DNA of 64,000 nucleotides, taken from positions 558,001 through 622,000 of the forward strand of contig CAXYMM010000001.1 of NCBI GenBank assembly GCA_964289745.1. The letters run 5' to 3'. Position numbers and translations under genes: made by a program. Below are positions 36,679-45,448 of the stretch, piece after piece; the stretch's first letter is position 1, and each line of letters opens with the position of its first letter. The notes below the pieces were generated by a model. It was not told where the DNA came from. It was given only the letters and a program-made list of their open reading frames with translations, and did no database searches. Origin of the DNA: Ekhidna sp964289745 (GTDB lineage: Bacteria > Bacteroidota > Bacteroidia > Cytophagales > Cyclobacteriaceae).

Positions 36679-36904
36679 AATACACTATCTATTATATACT
36701 CCTGAAATAGGTTCTTCAGAGTACAGAAATCTTTTATTGGATAAATCTATTGATAAAAATCTTCATTTATCACTATTTGATGGGTGCAACCAAATTTTGA
36801 ATCCAAAAAATGGAACAAAAGAATCAATTCAAAATGTTTTTACAGAATTCATTCGAAGGTATAATAGATTCGTCTTTAGAAAACATACAATTGAAGCAAA
36901 TTGA
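36679..36904 (+). pseudogene. 3' fragment of an unknown gene
   Basis: After the receptor stop an open frame of about 75 codons reads YTPEIGSSEYRNLLLDKSID and then NVFTEFIRRYNRFVFRKHTI before TGA. It has no ATG. Composition and length suggest the tail of a larger gene that lost its front, mirroring the truncated YcaO gene at the other end of the cargo segment. Family unknown. Confidence 0.4.
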
Positions 36905-36994
36905 AAACTAGTCATTTAAAAAAACACACACATTAAGAATGTCGGGTCTTTGGCTATTCAGTTACTTCATCCAAATTGCCTTCGCCTGATTAAA

Positions 36995-37513
36995 GCCCAC
37001 CCAGTCATGATTTTCATCATAGCCTCTATTGAGTTCATGTTGAAATATGGAAAACTCCACTACCCCCAAAGGTCAGAGTTGAGTTTCCAACATGGCAACC
37101 CAAATAGCTAGAAATATTTACTATTGAATGCTACTAATTGGGGGTGGCTTTGAGGTGAACTACTTTTTAAGATAAGGTTTATTATATGATGTGCTTTTTA
37201 ATGATATTGAAAGCTTACAAGACTGGTTAGTTTTGAAGAGGATTCTAATGAAAAGGTTCATAAAAAAAGGAAACTTAGGTATCAAAAAAGAATTGTTCTG
37301 AAGCATTAATTAGCTCAGGTAAATCATTTATTCATTTTTCGGAATGTGAGGTTCACTCTCGCATCGTGTACTTTTTTTGTGAGTGGCAATCGGTGCAACC
37401 AGTTTTTTTGAGTGACGCCTTTCATAACCAGTAGGCTTCCATGCTCTAGCCAAATTTCGACTTTCTCTTTTGTCTCTTTATTCTTGAATGCAAACTTTCG
37501 TTCGGAGCCAAAA
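36995..37513. repeat. Long direct repeat, right copy (alkB 3' end and flank)
   Basis: 519 bp matching 32625-33141 in the same orientation. Here it is continuous with the intact alkB gene, so this is probably the ancestral copy. The two copies bracket 3.85 kb; recombination between them would delete that segment and leave one alkB. Confidence 0.93.
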
Positions 37514-37932
37514 CTTACAGATGCAATGGCACTATCCCGCGCCAGTTCTTTTTCGTCATCGCTATGCCACGCCATGCCCTCATCGCCAGTATGATATAGG
37601 TTCAGCAAACATGAATTATAGGACTCATTGGATGCTTCCTCTATTCTCCTTTTTATTATCAGGAGTTCCTTGATCCATTTTTTTGCGATCTTCTCCGTTC
37701 CCGAATATCGGTAGGGAAATGAGCTATCCCCATACCAAGCTACTTTCCGTTTGGTAATGATTTTTTTTCCAAAAATCACTGCTTGATCATGCTCCCATGC
37801 TACAGTTTTGAGCAGTTGGTTTAGGTAATCGTCTGCTTCTATTTTATCAAATAACCTACCGTGGTATTGAACGATGCCGCCCTCTGGCAAAAGGTTTCTT
37901 TCAGGATTTGCTACCCTATTAAACAATTCCAT
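37324..37932 (-). CDS. alkB: AlkB-type 2-oxoglutarate/Fe(II) dioxygenase (DNA alkylation repair)
   Basis: A 202-residue dioxygenase that removes alkyl groups from DNA bases. The iron site H-x-D is in AWHSDDE, the distal His in WLHRLPL, and the 2-oxoglutarate arginines in ARVNLTFRK. The substrate lid region KITKRKVAWYGD is also typical of this AlkB group. It is complete. Its 3' third is duplicated 4.4 kb to the left. No adaptive-response (Ada-type) partner is seen nearby. Confidence 0.92.
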   Translation of the reverse strand: MELFNRVANPERNLLPEGGIVQYHGRLFDKIEADDYLNQLLKTVAWEHDQAVIFGKKIITKRKVAWYGDSSFPYRYSGTEKIAKKWIKELLIIKRRIEEASNESYNSCLLNLYHTGDEGMAWHSDDEKELARDSAIASVSFGSERKFAFKNKETKEKVEIWLEHGSLLVMKGVTQKNWLHRLPLTKKVHDARVNLTFRKMNK

Positions 37933-38065
37933 TTATCGAGATTCCATTTTAAATATAAAAATAGCTTTCGACCATTAAATACATATAATCAAGATTCTAA
38001 TATCTCAGATTCGAATCTGATCCAACACTCAACTTGCATTATATTTCAATCTTAAATACGGTATA

Positions 38066-38563
38066 ATGAAAAAAATATTAAAGCGGGTTATCCTACCCGT
38101 ACACTTCACCTGCATTGGGACTAATCTTGGATTGGCGATGCCTAGAATACTTGCAGGCATTAGTCTTTCATTGGAATTCGGCTCTTCAAAATTCGGAATG
38201 CCTTGGTCTATCACCAAAGAAATAGGACTTTTTCAGGTAGCTTCATGGTTTCCAGAAGATGTAGCCCGTTTTGGAATACCCTTTAGTTTAGCTCCGACTT
38301 TGTTTGCTTGGCTTGGTGCAGCGTCAGAAGCAATTGGCGGTATATTCTTGGCGATGGGCTTGGGTACACGCATTGTCGGAAGCTTTGTAGCCATAACCAT
38401 GCTTACCGCCATCTTTCTTCAAAAATGGCCCGATGCCATAGAATACGGCAGCACATGGCCATTGCTCCCCGCCGCGGGGTTTTTATGGATTTCACTCAAT
38501 GCGATCATGTTTGGCTCGGGAAAATTTGGAATTGATGCCCTTCTGTCAAAAAGGCTTGCTTAA
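38066..38563 (+). CDS. DoxX family membrane protein
   Basis: 165 residues, about four hydrophobic helices, with the DoxX-like layout: AMPRILAGISLSLEFGSSKF, then SWFPEDVARFGIP, and a GAASEAIGGIFLAMGLGTRI helix with the family Glu and Gly spacing. DoxX proteins are linked to redox or thiosulfate:quinone functions, but this one has no diagnostic partner. It is a single gene. Confidence 0.85.
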   Translation: MKKILKRVILPVHFTCIGTNLGLAMPRILAGISLSLEFGSSKFGMPWSITKEIGLFQVASWFPEDVARFGIPFSLAPTLFAWLGAASEAIGGIFLAMGLGTRIVGSFVAITMLTAIFLQKWPDAIEYGSTWPLLPAAGFLWISLNAIMFGSGKFGIDALLSKRLA

Positions 38564-38847
38564 AAGACGCTATTTCAAACCTAGAGGAATACAGTCCCAA
38601 AAATGCTGTCCTAATGGGATTACTTTTTTGTATTGGCAGATTGTTTAGGTATAGAGACACTGTACAATTACAAATCAATTGTTTTTCCAATTTACTCCTT
38701 TGGATTATGTCCATCGTAAGAGAACGGGGTTCAAGACAAACTGACCTAGCTTGTATTACTTATTATAATTCATCGATTTTAAGGGCTTAATTAGATTTTT
38801 TCTTGGCTAAAGTCTAATGCTTCGCATTAAAAATTCTATTGCATAAT

Positions 38848-38914
38848 TTGACTTTATGGATTAAATATAAAAAGCATGCCGAGTATCTCGTTGTGTTACC
38901 TTTCATAAAGTCAA
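38848..38914. repeat. Long-spacer inverted repeat before the EamA gene
   Basis: TTGACTTTATG and CATAAAGTCAA are perfect 11-base inverted arms 45 bases apart, and two more bases pair with a G-T wobble. It lies about 55 bases upstream of the EamA start within a 405 bp gene-free gap (38564-38968). It could be a small element end, a regulatory site or chance. A separate TAATGC-TTC-GCATTA hairpin is at 38815-38829. Nothing else was seen in the gap. Confidence 0.35.
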
Positions 38915-38968
38915 TTTTTAGAAATAGAGCGCCATTGAAGAGGTCTGCATAGCGTTAACTTTGCCTTC

Positions 38969-39850
38969 GTGAAGCAGGAAAAATTTTTGACCCTTGTGGC
39001 ACTAACGTTGGTAAGCCTTTTCTATGGAATTAACTACAGCGTATTAAAAGTAGTGATGCCTGAGCATTTTGATGCTTATGGTTTTGTGCTGATAAGAGTC
39101 ATGATAGCTGGGGCTATTTTTTGGCTTGTCTATTTCCCCAAAAGAGAGAAAATAGACTGGAAAGCCGATGGGCTAAGGTTTGCATTGTGTGCACTAACGG
39201 GTGTAGACGTAAACATGCTGTTATTCTACAAAGGCATAAGCTTTACTACGGCTGTAAATGCCTCTATTATCATGACGCTCACTCCGATTATGGTACTGGT
39301 CTGGGCTTCTTTAATTAATCGAGAGCGAATAACACTTCTTAAGGTTGGAGGCATCCTATTAGGGATGACAGGAGCTATTATCATCATTTATGAACCTGAG
39401 CAACTCTTTTCTCCAGATAGTTTGCTTGGCAATGTGCTGGTCTTTCTTAATGGATCAAGCTTTGCCTTATATCTTGTCATGGTAAAACCTTTGACTAAGA
39501 AGTACAAGCCACTTACAATCGTGACATATATTTTTACCATTGGTTTTCCATTGACTATTCCAATGGGTCTGGGTAGGGTGTTCGAAGTAGACTTGGCTCA
39601 TTTGCCATTGGGCGTTTGGATAAGTATAGGATACGCAATTGTGTTTTCTACTGTAATCGTTTATTTATTGAACGCATGGACGCTGGTTCGGGTAAATGCT
39701 TCTGTGGTAGGGTCGTTCATCTATCTACAGCCCTTTTTTGCGGTGCTTGTCGCACTCTTTTTTTTTGAGGAGGCTTTTCTGCTTAAGCATTTCTTCGCCT
39801 CTACTTTTATTTTTGGTGGGGTATTTCTAGTCACAAAGCAATCTTCTTAA
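38969..39850 (+). CDS. EamA/DMT-type drug/metabolite transporter
   Basis: A 293-residue inner-membrane protein with ten hydrophobic helices in two EamA halves (about 8-145 and 160-292). Family marks are FYGINYSVLKVVMP in helix 1 and TTAVNASIIMTLTPIMVLVWA. The only start is GTG at 38969. Cargo is not predictable; the family exports amino acids, nucleotides or drugs. The 3' end overlaps the tail of a decayed threonine aldolase gene on the other strand. Confidence 0.9.
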   Translation: MKQEKFLTLVALTLVSLFYGINYSVLKVVMPEHFDAYGFVLIRVMIAGAIFWLVYFPKREKIDWKADGLRFALCALTGVDVNMLLFYKGISFTTAVNASIIMTLTPIMVLVWASLINRERITLLKVGGILLGMTGAIIIIYEPEQLFSPDSLLGNVLVFLNGSSFALYLVMVKPLTKKYKPLTIVTYIFTIGFPLTIPMGLGRVFEVDLAHLPLGVWISIGYAIVFSTVIVYLLNAWTLVRVNASVVGSFIYLQPFFAVLVALFFFEEAFLLKHFFASTFIFGGVFLVTKQSS

Positions 39851-40594
39851 ATGCGCTTTCAAATTGTTCTAACTGATCATCGTCAAATGCCAAATGTGTG
39901 ACAAAGCGAACAAGCTCTTTTCCAAAAGGAACAGCCTATATATTTTGTTTTTTAAGTTCCTCAAGTAGCCATTGCGCTGACTTGCTACTCCCTAGCTGCG
40001 CAATGACGATATTTGTCTCCACAGGAAACACTTCATGAACAAAAGAAGCGATGAGTAAAAGGGTTTCTATTTTTTGTGCTCTTTCATGGTCTTCTGTCAA
40101 GCGATCCATGTGGTGATCCAAAGCATAAATACACGCTTCTATAAGGTAGCTGGTCTGTCTCATCCCACCACCTAATGCTTTTCTTACTCTTTTAGCTTTT
40201 TTGATGGCAGCCTTGCTACCTAACAAGACCGACCCTATGGGTGCGCCCAGACCCTTCGAAAAACATACCGAAATCGTGTCGAACAATCCCCGATAGCCTT
40301 TGGGTTATCTCCCAATTTTTTGAATTGCATTGAATATTCGGACACCATCCAGGTGCAGGCGCAGTCGATAATCCTTACACATTCTGGAAATTTTTTTGAC
40401 CTCTTTTAAGTTGTAAACACTACCCCCTCCTTTGTTCAGGGTATTTTCAAGTACTACCAAACGTGTTTTGGGCATATGAACGTCATTGGGGTTGATGCTT
40501 TGCGCTATCTGTTCAGCGGTAATTCTCCCACGATCCCCTGTTTTGTTGATTTAGTGATCATATCGCTTCTTAAATCAATCACTTCATTTTTCAT
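39831..40594 (-). pseudogene. Decayed L-threonine aldolase gene
   Basis: The pieces line up with low-specificity threonine aldolase in order. The start MKNEVIDLRSDMITKSTKQG is intact at 40594. About 100 codons are then deleted, followed in another frame by RGRITAEQIAQSINPNDVH, LVVLENTLNKGGGSVYNLKE and LRLHLDGVRIFNA. A TAA after KIGR and a shift to SVCFSKGLGAPIGSVLLGSK (PLP-lysine segment) come next, then a TAG after KKQNI and the tail AVPFGKELVRFVTH. Several independent lesions show loss of function. Its start overlaps the HTTM gene by 11 bp, so it was once the second gene there. Confidence 0.85.
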
Positions 40595-41897
40595 AAGGAA
40601 GTATCCAGTAGGAATGCTTAAAAGGTTCCCAAGGGACAGAAGCCAGATCGACCGTAGCGTCAATGAGCCTTTTTTTAGCGTGACCGTTCAGTGAAATATT
40701 CGATTCTATATAAACAGCTACTTTTTTGCCTTCTTTGGCTTTTTCTTTCTTTAAATACTGGGCGAATTGCCAAATCATATCAGGCTGTCCTGTAAGACTA
40801 GATTCTTGATTCGGTGTGAGGTAAGCATCAGGATTGACAAGTTCTCTTTCGCCTGATGCTTTGTCCTCTAAAATAAACTTAACCACCCCCGTTTTTGATC
40901 GCAGCATCATCCGCCAAGCAAGCCTATGACCTTCTTCTGTCCAGGCAGGTTTGTCTTCAAAAAAATGGTGCCGGAGTGGCAACACAAGGTGAATCGAAAA
41001 ATACGCAATGACCCATACAGTAGGCATGATGGGCAGCTTCTTTTCATTCAAGATTACCGCCTCTTTCTTTTTGAAGAAACGTTTTTGAATGGTCTCTGGC
41101 GGGAAGAAGAATATGGTAAGTAAGACCATTAAATAAGGGAAAATTCCAATCTGAAAAACGGCAGAGTTAAATAAATTGAAAAGGATGGACAGCACAAAGC
41201 CAACAGTTCGGGTTCTTCTAAAAAGAAGGAGAAATGGGATACTACCATCATAGATAATTCCACCCCACGAAATTAAGAGCGGTGTCCACTTTGCACCCAG
41301 AAGGGGGCCAATAAGCCAATAGTGAGCTTTGTCGGTAAACCAGATGTCTAGTGGTTTACCTGCCATCCAATCTGGGTTCATTTTGTGAATACTGGCAAAG
41401 CAATAAACGATTATGATTTGAATGATGAAAAACCAATGGCAGATTCTTCTGCAAGAATCGGCATAGGACGTGATACCAAGGCGTACATCCAGCGACTTGG
41501 CTTTATGTGCAGGCATTGCAAACATTGCAGCTCCTAACAGAATGAGCAGGTAATAATGATTGTTATAATGAGATTTTTGCATCACATAAACAATCGTCCA
41601 CATTAAAGTGAAGGAAAGCGTGGAGAAACGATAAAAAAGCCCAAATGCGATAAAAAAGCCCAAAAAACCCATCAGCAGGAAATAATAAATCATGCCATTC
41701 CCATCGAGAGGTTGAAGCCATTCTAGTCCAATTATGGTAAAGGTGAATTTGGGAGTAATGAACGTCTCTTTTACCCATCCCGTAAAAATGGCACCGATAC
41801 ACTCTGCGGCCACCAGCAGACCAAAAAAGAACCTAAAAACAATGAGGGGGCTATTGTCTACGTAGGTCCCCAGAAATATTCGTGCTTGATTAATCAC
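40584..41897 (-). CDS. HTTM (gamma-carboxylase-like) membrane protein
   Basis: 437 residues with multiple hydrophobic helices matching the HTTM domain, the membrane portion shared with vitamin-K-dependent gamma-glutamyl carboxylase. Seen are VYVMQKSHYNNHYYLLILL, then CFASIHKMNPDWMAGKPLD and a C-terminal soluble part rich in charged residues. Bacterial members have no established substrate. It overlaps the start of the decayed threonine aldolase gene by 11 bp. Confidence 0.85.
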   Translation of the reverse strand: MINQARIFLGTYVDNSPLIVFRFFFGLLVAAECIGAIFTGWVKETFITPKFTFTIIGLEWLQPLDGNGMIYYFLLMGFLGFFIAFGLFYRFSTLSFTLMWTIVYVMQKSHYNNHYYLLILLGAAMFAMPAHKAKSLDVRLGITSYADSCRRICHWFFIIQIIIVYCFASIHKMNPDWMAGKPLDIWFTDKAHYWLIGPLLGAKWTPLLISWGGIIYDGSIPFLLLFRRTRTVGFVLSILFNLFNSAVFQIGIFPYLMVLLTIFFFPPETIQKRFFKKKEAVILNEKKLPIMPTVWVIAYFSIHLVLPLRHHFFEDKPAWTEEGHRLAWRMMLRSKTGVVKFILEDKASGERELVNPDAYLTPNQESSLTGQPDMIWQFAQYLKKEKAKEGKKVAVYIESNISLNGHAKKRLIDATVDLASVPWEPFKHSYWILPYEK

Positions 41898-42097
41898 TAG
41901 GTTTCCAATATCAACGTTAAATTGGGTAAAAATCCCTTGAATAAAAAAGAAGCCATTTAGCTCTTCTTCGTACTAATTTGTACTAAGTTAAAAAGGAATA
42001 TACTATTCAACACGCTGTCGCATCCATACAAAGTGAATGAATAACAGTTTGTCTTTAATTCGCTTTCCTTAGCTGTTAAATCACAAATCCAAAATCA

Positions 42098-42358
42098 ATG
42101 ACATTAAGGGAGATCACAAATGAGTGGATGTTCAGAGTCCACACACCACAGAAAAAGGGGATCAGCGAAGTAGAAATTTTTTTGAATCTCCAGATTATTG
42201 ATGAATATACGTTCACAATACCGAATCATCGATTATAAGTATCAGAAGTCAACTTTCTACCAGCCATTTGATTAGAAGAAGAAATAGCAAAGACGATCCA
42301 CATCGAAGCTACTTTATATGGCAAAACCCCCAAAATTGAGGCTGGCTCTCTTTCGTAA
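42098..42358 (+). pseudogene. Possible decayed small gene
   Basis: One frame runs from MTLREITNEWMFRVHTPQKK to LEEEIAKTIHIEATLYGKTP, 87 codons in total, broken by a TAA and a TGA that leave coding-like text on both sides. The two internal stops suggest a lost gene. No family is recognised and chance is possible. It occupies the centre of a 596 bp gap (41898-42493) between the HTTM gene and lipoprotein paralog 3. Confidence 0.3.
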
Positions 42359-42450
42359 AATCAGCAAATTAATAATTATAGAAATATATACCCTCTGATA
42401 GCAAAAAAAATATTTTTTATTAGATTTATTTATTTTTTCAATTAGATAAT

Positions 42451-42458
42451 TATTTTTG
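42451..42458 (+). promoter_or_regulatory. -7 box of lipoprotein paralog 3
   Basis: TATTTTTG matches TAnnTTTG exactly, 35 bases before the ATG. The upstream -33 region is T-rich but has no clean TTTG. Unlike paralogs 1 and 2 there is no ATCAA tract between promoter and gene, so this copy looks constitutive. Confidence 0.5.
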
Positions 42459-42493
42459 TATCCTAATTTTAAAATTTAATGCGTTAAATCACC

Positions 42494-45082
42494 ATGAAGA
42501 AAAATAAATTAAGCCAAGCTTTTTTAATGACTATGTTATGCACAGGCGCAATCCTATTGAGTTGCGGTAAGGACGATGGAGAGGTTACCCCTGAAGCAGT
42601 TGCCGCCTTTACCTTTACTCAAGGCACAGAAGGGGTGGTAACCTTTTCAAACACTTCTACAAATGCGACCAGCTACGCTTGGGATTTTGGCGATGGAAAC
42701 TCTTCAAAAGAGAAGAGTCCAACACACACGTATACGAAGAGTGGTAATTATACCGTAAAGCTCACCGCTACGAATGCGGGTGGGTCTGATGAAGAAACGA
42801 AAACCATAATTGTTAAATTAGAAGGAACGGAGACCCAATTAATTGTCAACTTTACATTTACATTAGACGACGAAGGGGTTGTAAAATTCACAAATACTTC
42901 TGAAAATGCAACCGGTTACACGTGGGACTTTGGAGATGGAAACAAATCAAATGCGAAAGATACCACCTACACATTCGTTGAGAATAAGGATTATGCGGTA
43001 AAGCTCACTGCTACGAATGGTGCAGGCGAATCGGCTGACACAACCAAAATAATTACCATTACTAACGCACTGCCGATTGCCTCTTTTGAATTTACCGTAG
43101 ACGCACAATCAGCAGGAGGTACTGTGAACTTTGTGAACACCTCTAAAAATGCGACCGGTTATGCTTGGGACTTTGGAGATGGAAACGCTTCAACAGATAA
43201 AAGCCCCACCCATACGTACGCTAAAGACAGCACCTATACGGTAAAACTCACCGCTACGAATGAAGGCGGATCGGATGAGGCAATGGAAGAGGTGACCATT
43301 TCATTAAAGGGAACGATCATCCCAGTAATGGCGGACTTTACCTTTAGCATAGCTTCAGGAGGGGTTGTAACCTTTCAAAATACTTCTACAAATGCGACCG
43401 GTTACACGTGGGACTTTGGAGATGGAAACACTTCAACAGATGAAAGTCCAATCCATACCTACACCCAAAATGGAGATTTTGACGTAACGCTTACTGCTAC
43501 GAATGGTGCGAGTCAATCAGATGATACAACCAAAATAATTACCATTACTAACGCACTGCCGATTGCCTCTTTTGAATTTACTGTAGACGCACAATCAGCA
43601 GGAGGTACTGTGAACTTTGTGAACACCTCTAAGAATGCGACCGGTTATGCCTGGGACTTTGGAGATGGAAATACTTCAACAGATGAAAGTCCAACCCATA
43701 CCTACACTCAAAACGGAGATTTTGACGTAACGCTTACTGCTACGAATGGTGCGAGTCAATCAGATGTATCGACGCAAACGGTGACCATTGTATTAGCCCC
43801 TGTTTCTGATTTTACCTTTAGCATAGCTTCAGGAGGGGTCGTAACCTTCGCGAACGCTTCTACAAATGCGACCGGTTACACGTGGGACTTTGGAGATGGA
43901 AACACTTCAACAGATGCAAGCCCAACCCATACCTACATTCAAAACGGAGATTTTGACGTAATGCTTACTGCTAGGAACAGTGCGGGCGCATCAGATGTAT
44001 CGACGCAAACGGTGACCATCACTAACGCAGTTACCATAGACATAGCTGATTTGACACTATCTATTAAGGAAAACAAACCTAAAGGAACCAGTATCGTGGA
44101 GATAGCGGCGGTCGTAACCAATTCGAATAAAACACCTGTTTATTCGATTTTGAGCCAAAACCCGGCGGGTGTCGTTGCTTTGGAGGGAAATAGAATGGTT
44201 ATTGCCGATTCAAGCGCATTTGATTTCGAGAAGAATAAGGAGATCACAGTCGAAATTCAGGCCTCAGTAGAGAGTGTGACGGAAACAGCAACGTTTACGA
44301 TTTCCATAGGTGATGATCCTGATGAGGCAATTTATATTCCAGATGCAAATTTCAAAGCAGTATTAGTAAATAATACAAACCTAAACACCGATGGAGATGA
44401 GAAAATTCTAGAATCAGAAGCTCGAGGCTATGCTGGATCAATTGATGGAAGAACAAAAAGCATTTCAGATGCTACTGGGATTGAATATTTTGTAAATATT
44501 ACTTCGCTTGATCTTGGAGGAAATAACTTAACAGCAATAGATGTTTCTAACAATACAAAACTTGCTGATCTTCGCTTGAATGCTAATAACCTTCAAACAC
44601 TGGATGTTTCTTTCAATACAGCACTTAGTCGTTTAGATGCACAAGAGAACAGTTTATCAACGCTAGATATTTCTAAAAATACTGAGCTTCTTGATCTTTT
44701 TGTATTTGAAAACGATCTAAATTCACTGGATGTTTCTAAGAATACAAAACTTCGTAATCTTCGCTTAAACGGTAATAACCTTCAAACACTGGATGTTTCG
44801 AAGAACACTGCACTTACTTTGCTTACTTTAAATGACAACCAATTAACAAGCATAGACGTTTCTAACCTCTTTTCCCTTAACTTTCTTTGGTTACAAAACA
44901 ATAACTTAACAAAGGTTAATCTGAAGAATGGCAATAACCTTCAGATTATGGATTTGGACTTGAGAGGTAATGATAATCTAACCTGTGTGCAAGTGAATGA
45001 TCCTTCAAATATTCCACCAAAGTGGAATGGGAAATATGATGCCACCGTCGTAACCTTTCAGACAACGGAGTGTAGTAACTAA
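42494..45082 (+). CDS. PKD-LRR surface lipoprotein, paralog 3 (six PKD domains, no repeat tract)
   Basis: 862 residues. The signal peptide MKKNKLSQAFLMTML ends in lipobox LLSC followed by GKDDGE, an acidic run like the surface-export signal of Bacteroidota lipoproteins. Six PKD domains follow (each with YAWDFGDGN or YTWDFGDGN) to about residue 515, then a cadherin-like linker, a YIPDANFKAVL entry and six 21-residue leucine-rich repeats. It ends TTECSN like its relatives. PKD domains 3-4 are repeated as 5-6 at the DNA level. A role as an adhesin or ligand-binding surface protein is inferred from these domains. Confidence 0.9.
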   Translation: MKKNKLSQAFLMTMLCTGAILLSCGKDDGEVTPEAVAAFTFTQGTEGVVTFSNTSTNATSYAWDFGDGNSSKEKSPTHTYTKSGNYTVKLTATNAGGSDEETKTIIVKLEGTETQLIVNFTFTLDDEGVVKFTNTSENATGYTWDFGDGNKSNAKDTTYTFVENKDYAVKLTATNGAGESADTTKIITITNALPIASFEFTVDAQSAGGTVNFVNTSKNATGYAWDFGDGNASTDKSPTHTYAKDSTYTVKLTATNEGGSDEAMEEVTISLKGTIIPVMADFTFSIASGGVVTFQNTSTNATGYTWDFGDGNTSTDESPIHTYTQNGDFDVTLTATNGASQSDDTTKIITITNALPIASFEFTVDAQSAGGTVNFVNTSKNATGYAWDFGDGNTSTDESPTHTYTQNGDFDVTLTATNGASQSDVSTQTVTIVLAPVSDFTFSIASGGVVTFANASTNATGYTWDFGDGNTSTDASPTHTYIQNGDFDVMLTARNSAGASDVSTQTVTITNAVTIDIADLTLSIKENKPKGTSIVEIAAVVTNSNKTPVYSILSQNPAGVVALEGNRMVIADSSAFDFEKNKEITVEIQASVESVTETATFTISIGDDPDEAIYIPDANFKAVLVNNTNLNTDGDEKILESEARGYAGSIDGRTKSISDATGIEYFVNITSLDLGGNNLTAIDVSNNTKLADLRLNANNLQTLDVSFNTALSRLDAQENSLSTLDISKNTELLDLFVFENDLNSLDVSKNTKLRNLRLNGNNLQTLDVSKNTALTLLTLNDNQLTSIDVSNLFSLNFLWLQNNNLTKVNLKNGNNLQIMDLDLRGNDNLTCVQVNDPSNIPPKWNGKYDATVVTFQTTECSN
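43040..44010 (+). repeat. Tandem duplication of a two-PKD unit (about 480 bp)
   Basis: The segment from 43040 recurs 486 bp later from 43526 with nearly identical bases (for example GGAGGTACTGTGAACTTTGT at both), and the second domain of each pair recurs at a 474 bp offset. The period is a multiple of three, so copies can be gained or lost in frame. Confidence 0.85.
44531..44908 (+). repeat. Six 63-bp leucine-rich-repeat DNA units (paralog 3)
   Basis: Cores (AT)AGATGTTTCT or TGGATGTTTC recur every 63 bases from 44531. Units are less alike than in paralog 2, suggesting an older array. Confidence 0.8.
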
Positions 45083-45095
45083 AAACACAAAACAC

Positions 45096-45137
45096 AGCCT
45101 AAACCTCGTTTTGCGGGGTTTAGGCTAATCATTTTTT
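45096..45137 (+). terminator. Terminator of lipoprotein paralog 3
   Basis: AGCCTAAACC and GGTTTAGGCT form a perfect 10-bp stem around a short CG-rich top, followed by AATCATTTTTTC. It is the best-preserved of the three related hairpins. Confidence 0.85.
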
Positions 45138-45139
45138 CT

Positions 45140-45312
45140 AAAGCGGCTAAGCAATCCCGTTTGGAGCGGACGAAGAAAGAATATTGGGTAAGAAAGCGAG
45201 GTCGCTTGGGGGGCTTTTGCGTTGCGCTGTGGGAAAGTTTAAAGCAGCATGGCTACTTATCGTCTTAGCTTATCCCCGATGCCTCAATCGCTTGGGTTTA
45301 GTGTTTTTTAAG
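45140..45312. repeat. Duplicated downstream flank of the lipoprotein genes (first copy)
   Basis: Blocks such as GTCGCTTGGGGGG and AATCGCTTGGGTTTAGTG followed by TTTTTTAA recur in the same order after paralog 2 (47022-47146). Gene plus flank was therefore duplicated in tandem. The spacing between blocks differs, so the flanks have diverged by indels. No gene is seen in it. Confidence 0.7.
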
Positions 45313-45350
45313 CCCACTCATCAAAAAAAAACGATATTTTTTTGAATTTA

Positions 45351-45382
45351 TTTGCAAATACGATCCAATACCTTTATTCTTG
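45351..45382 (+). promoter_or_regulatory. Predicted promoter of lipoprotein paralog 2
   Basis: TTTG (45351-45354), 20 bases, then TATTCTTG (45375-45382), with CGATCCAATACC between, matching the promoter of paralog 1 position for position. The first ATG follows 26 bases later at 45409. Confidence 0.6.
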
Positions 45383-45448
45383 TGTTTTAAACCTTAAAAA
45401 AGAATAAGATGAATAATTTTAAAGAATCCAAAAGCGAGATGAAAAATT

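Noticed and set aside
42494..45082. An ATCAA tract hidden in paralog 3
   Set aside because: The sequence between its promoter box and signal peptide was read and has no pentanucleotide repeat; this copy starts directly with a normal lipoprotein signal.
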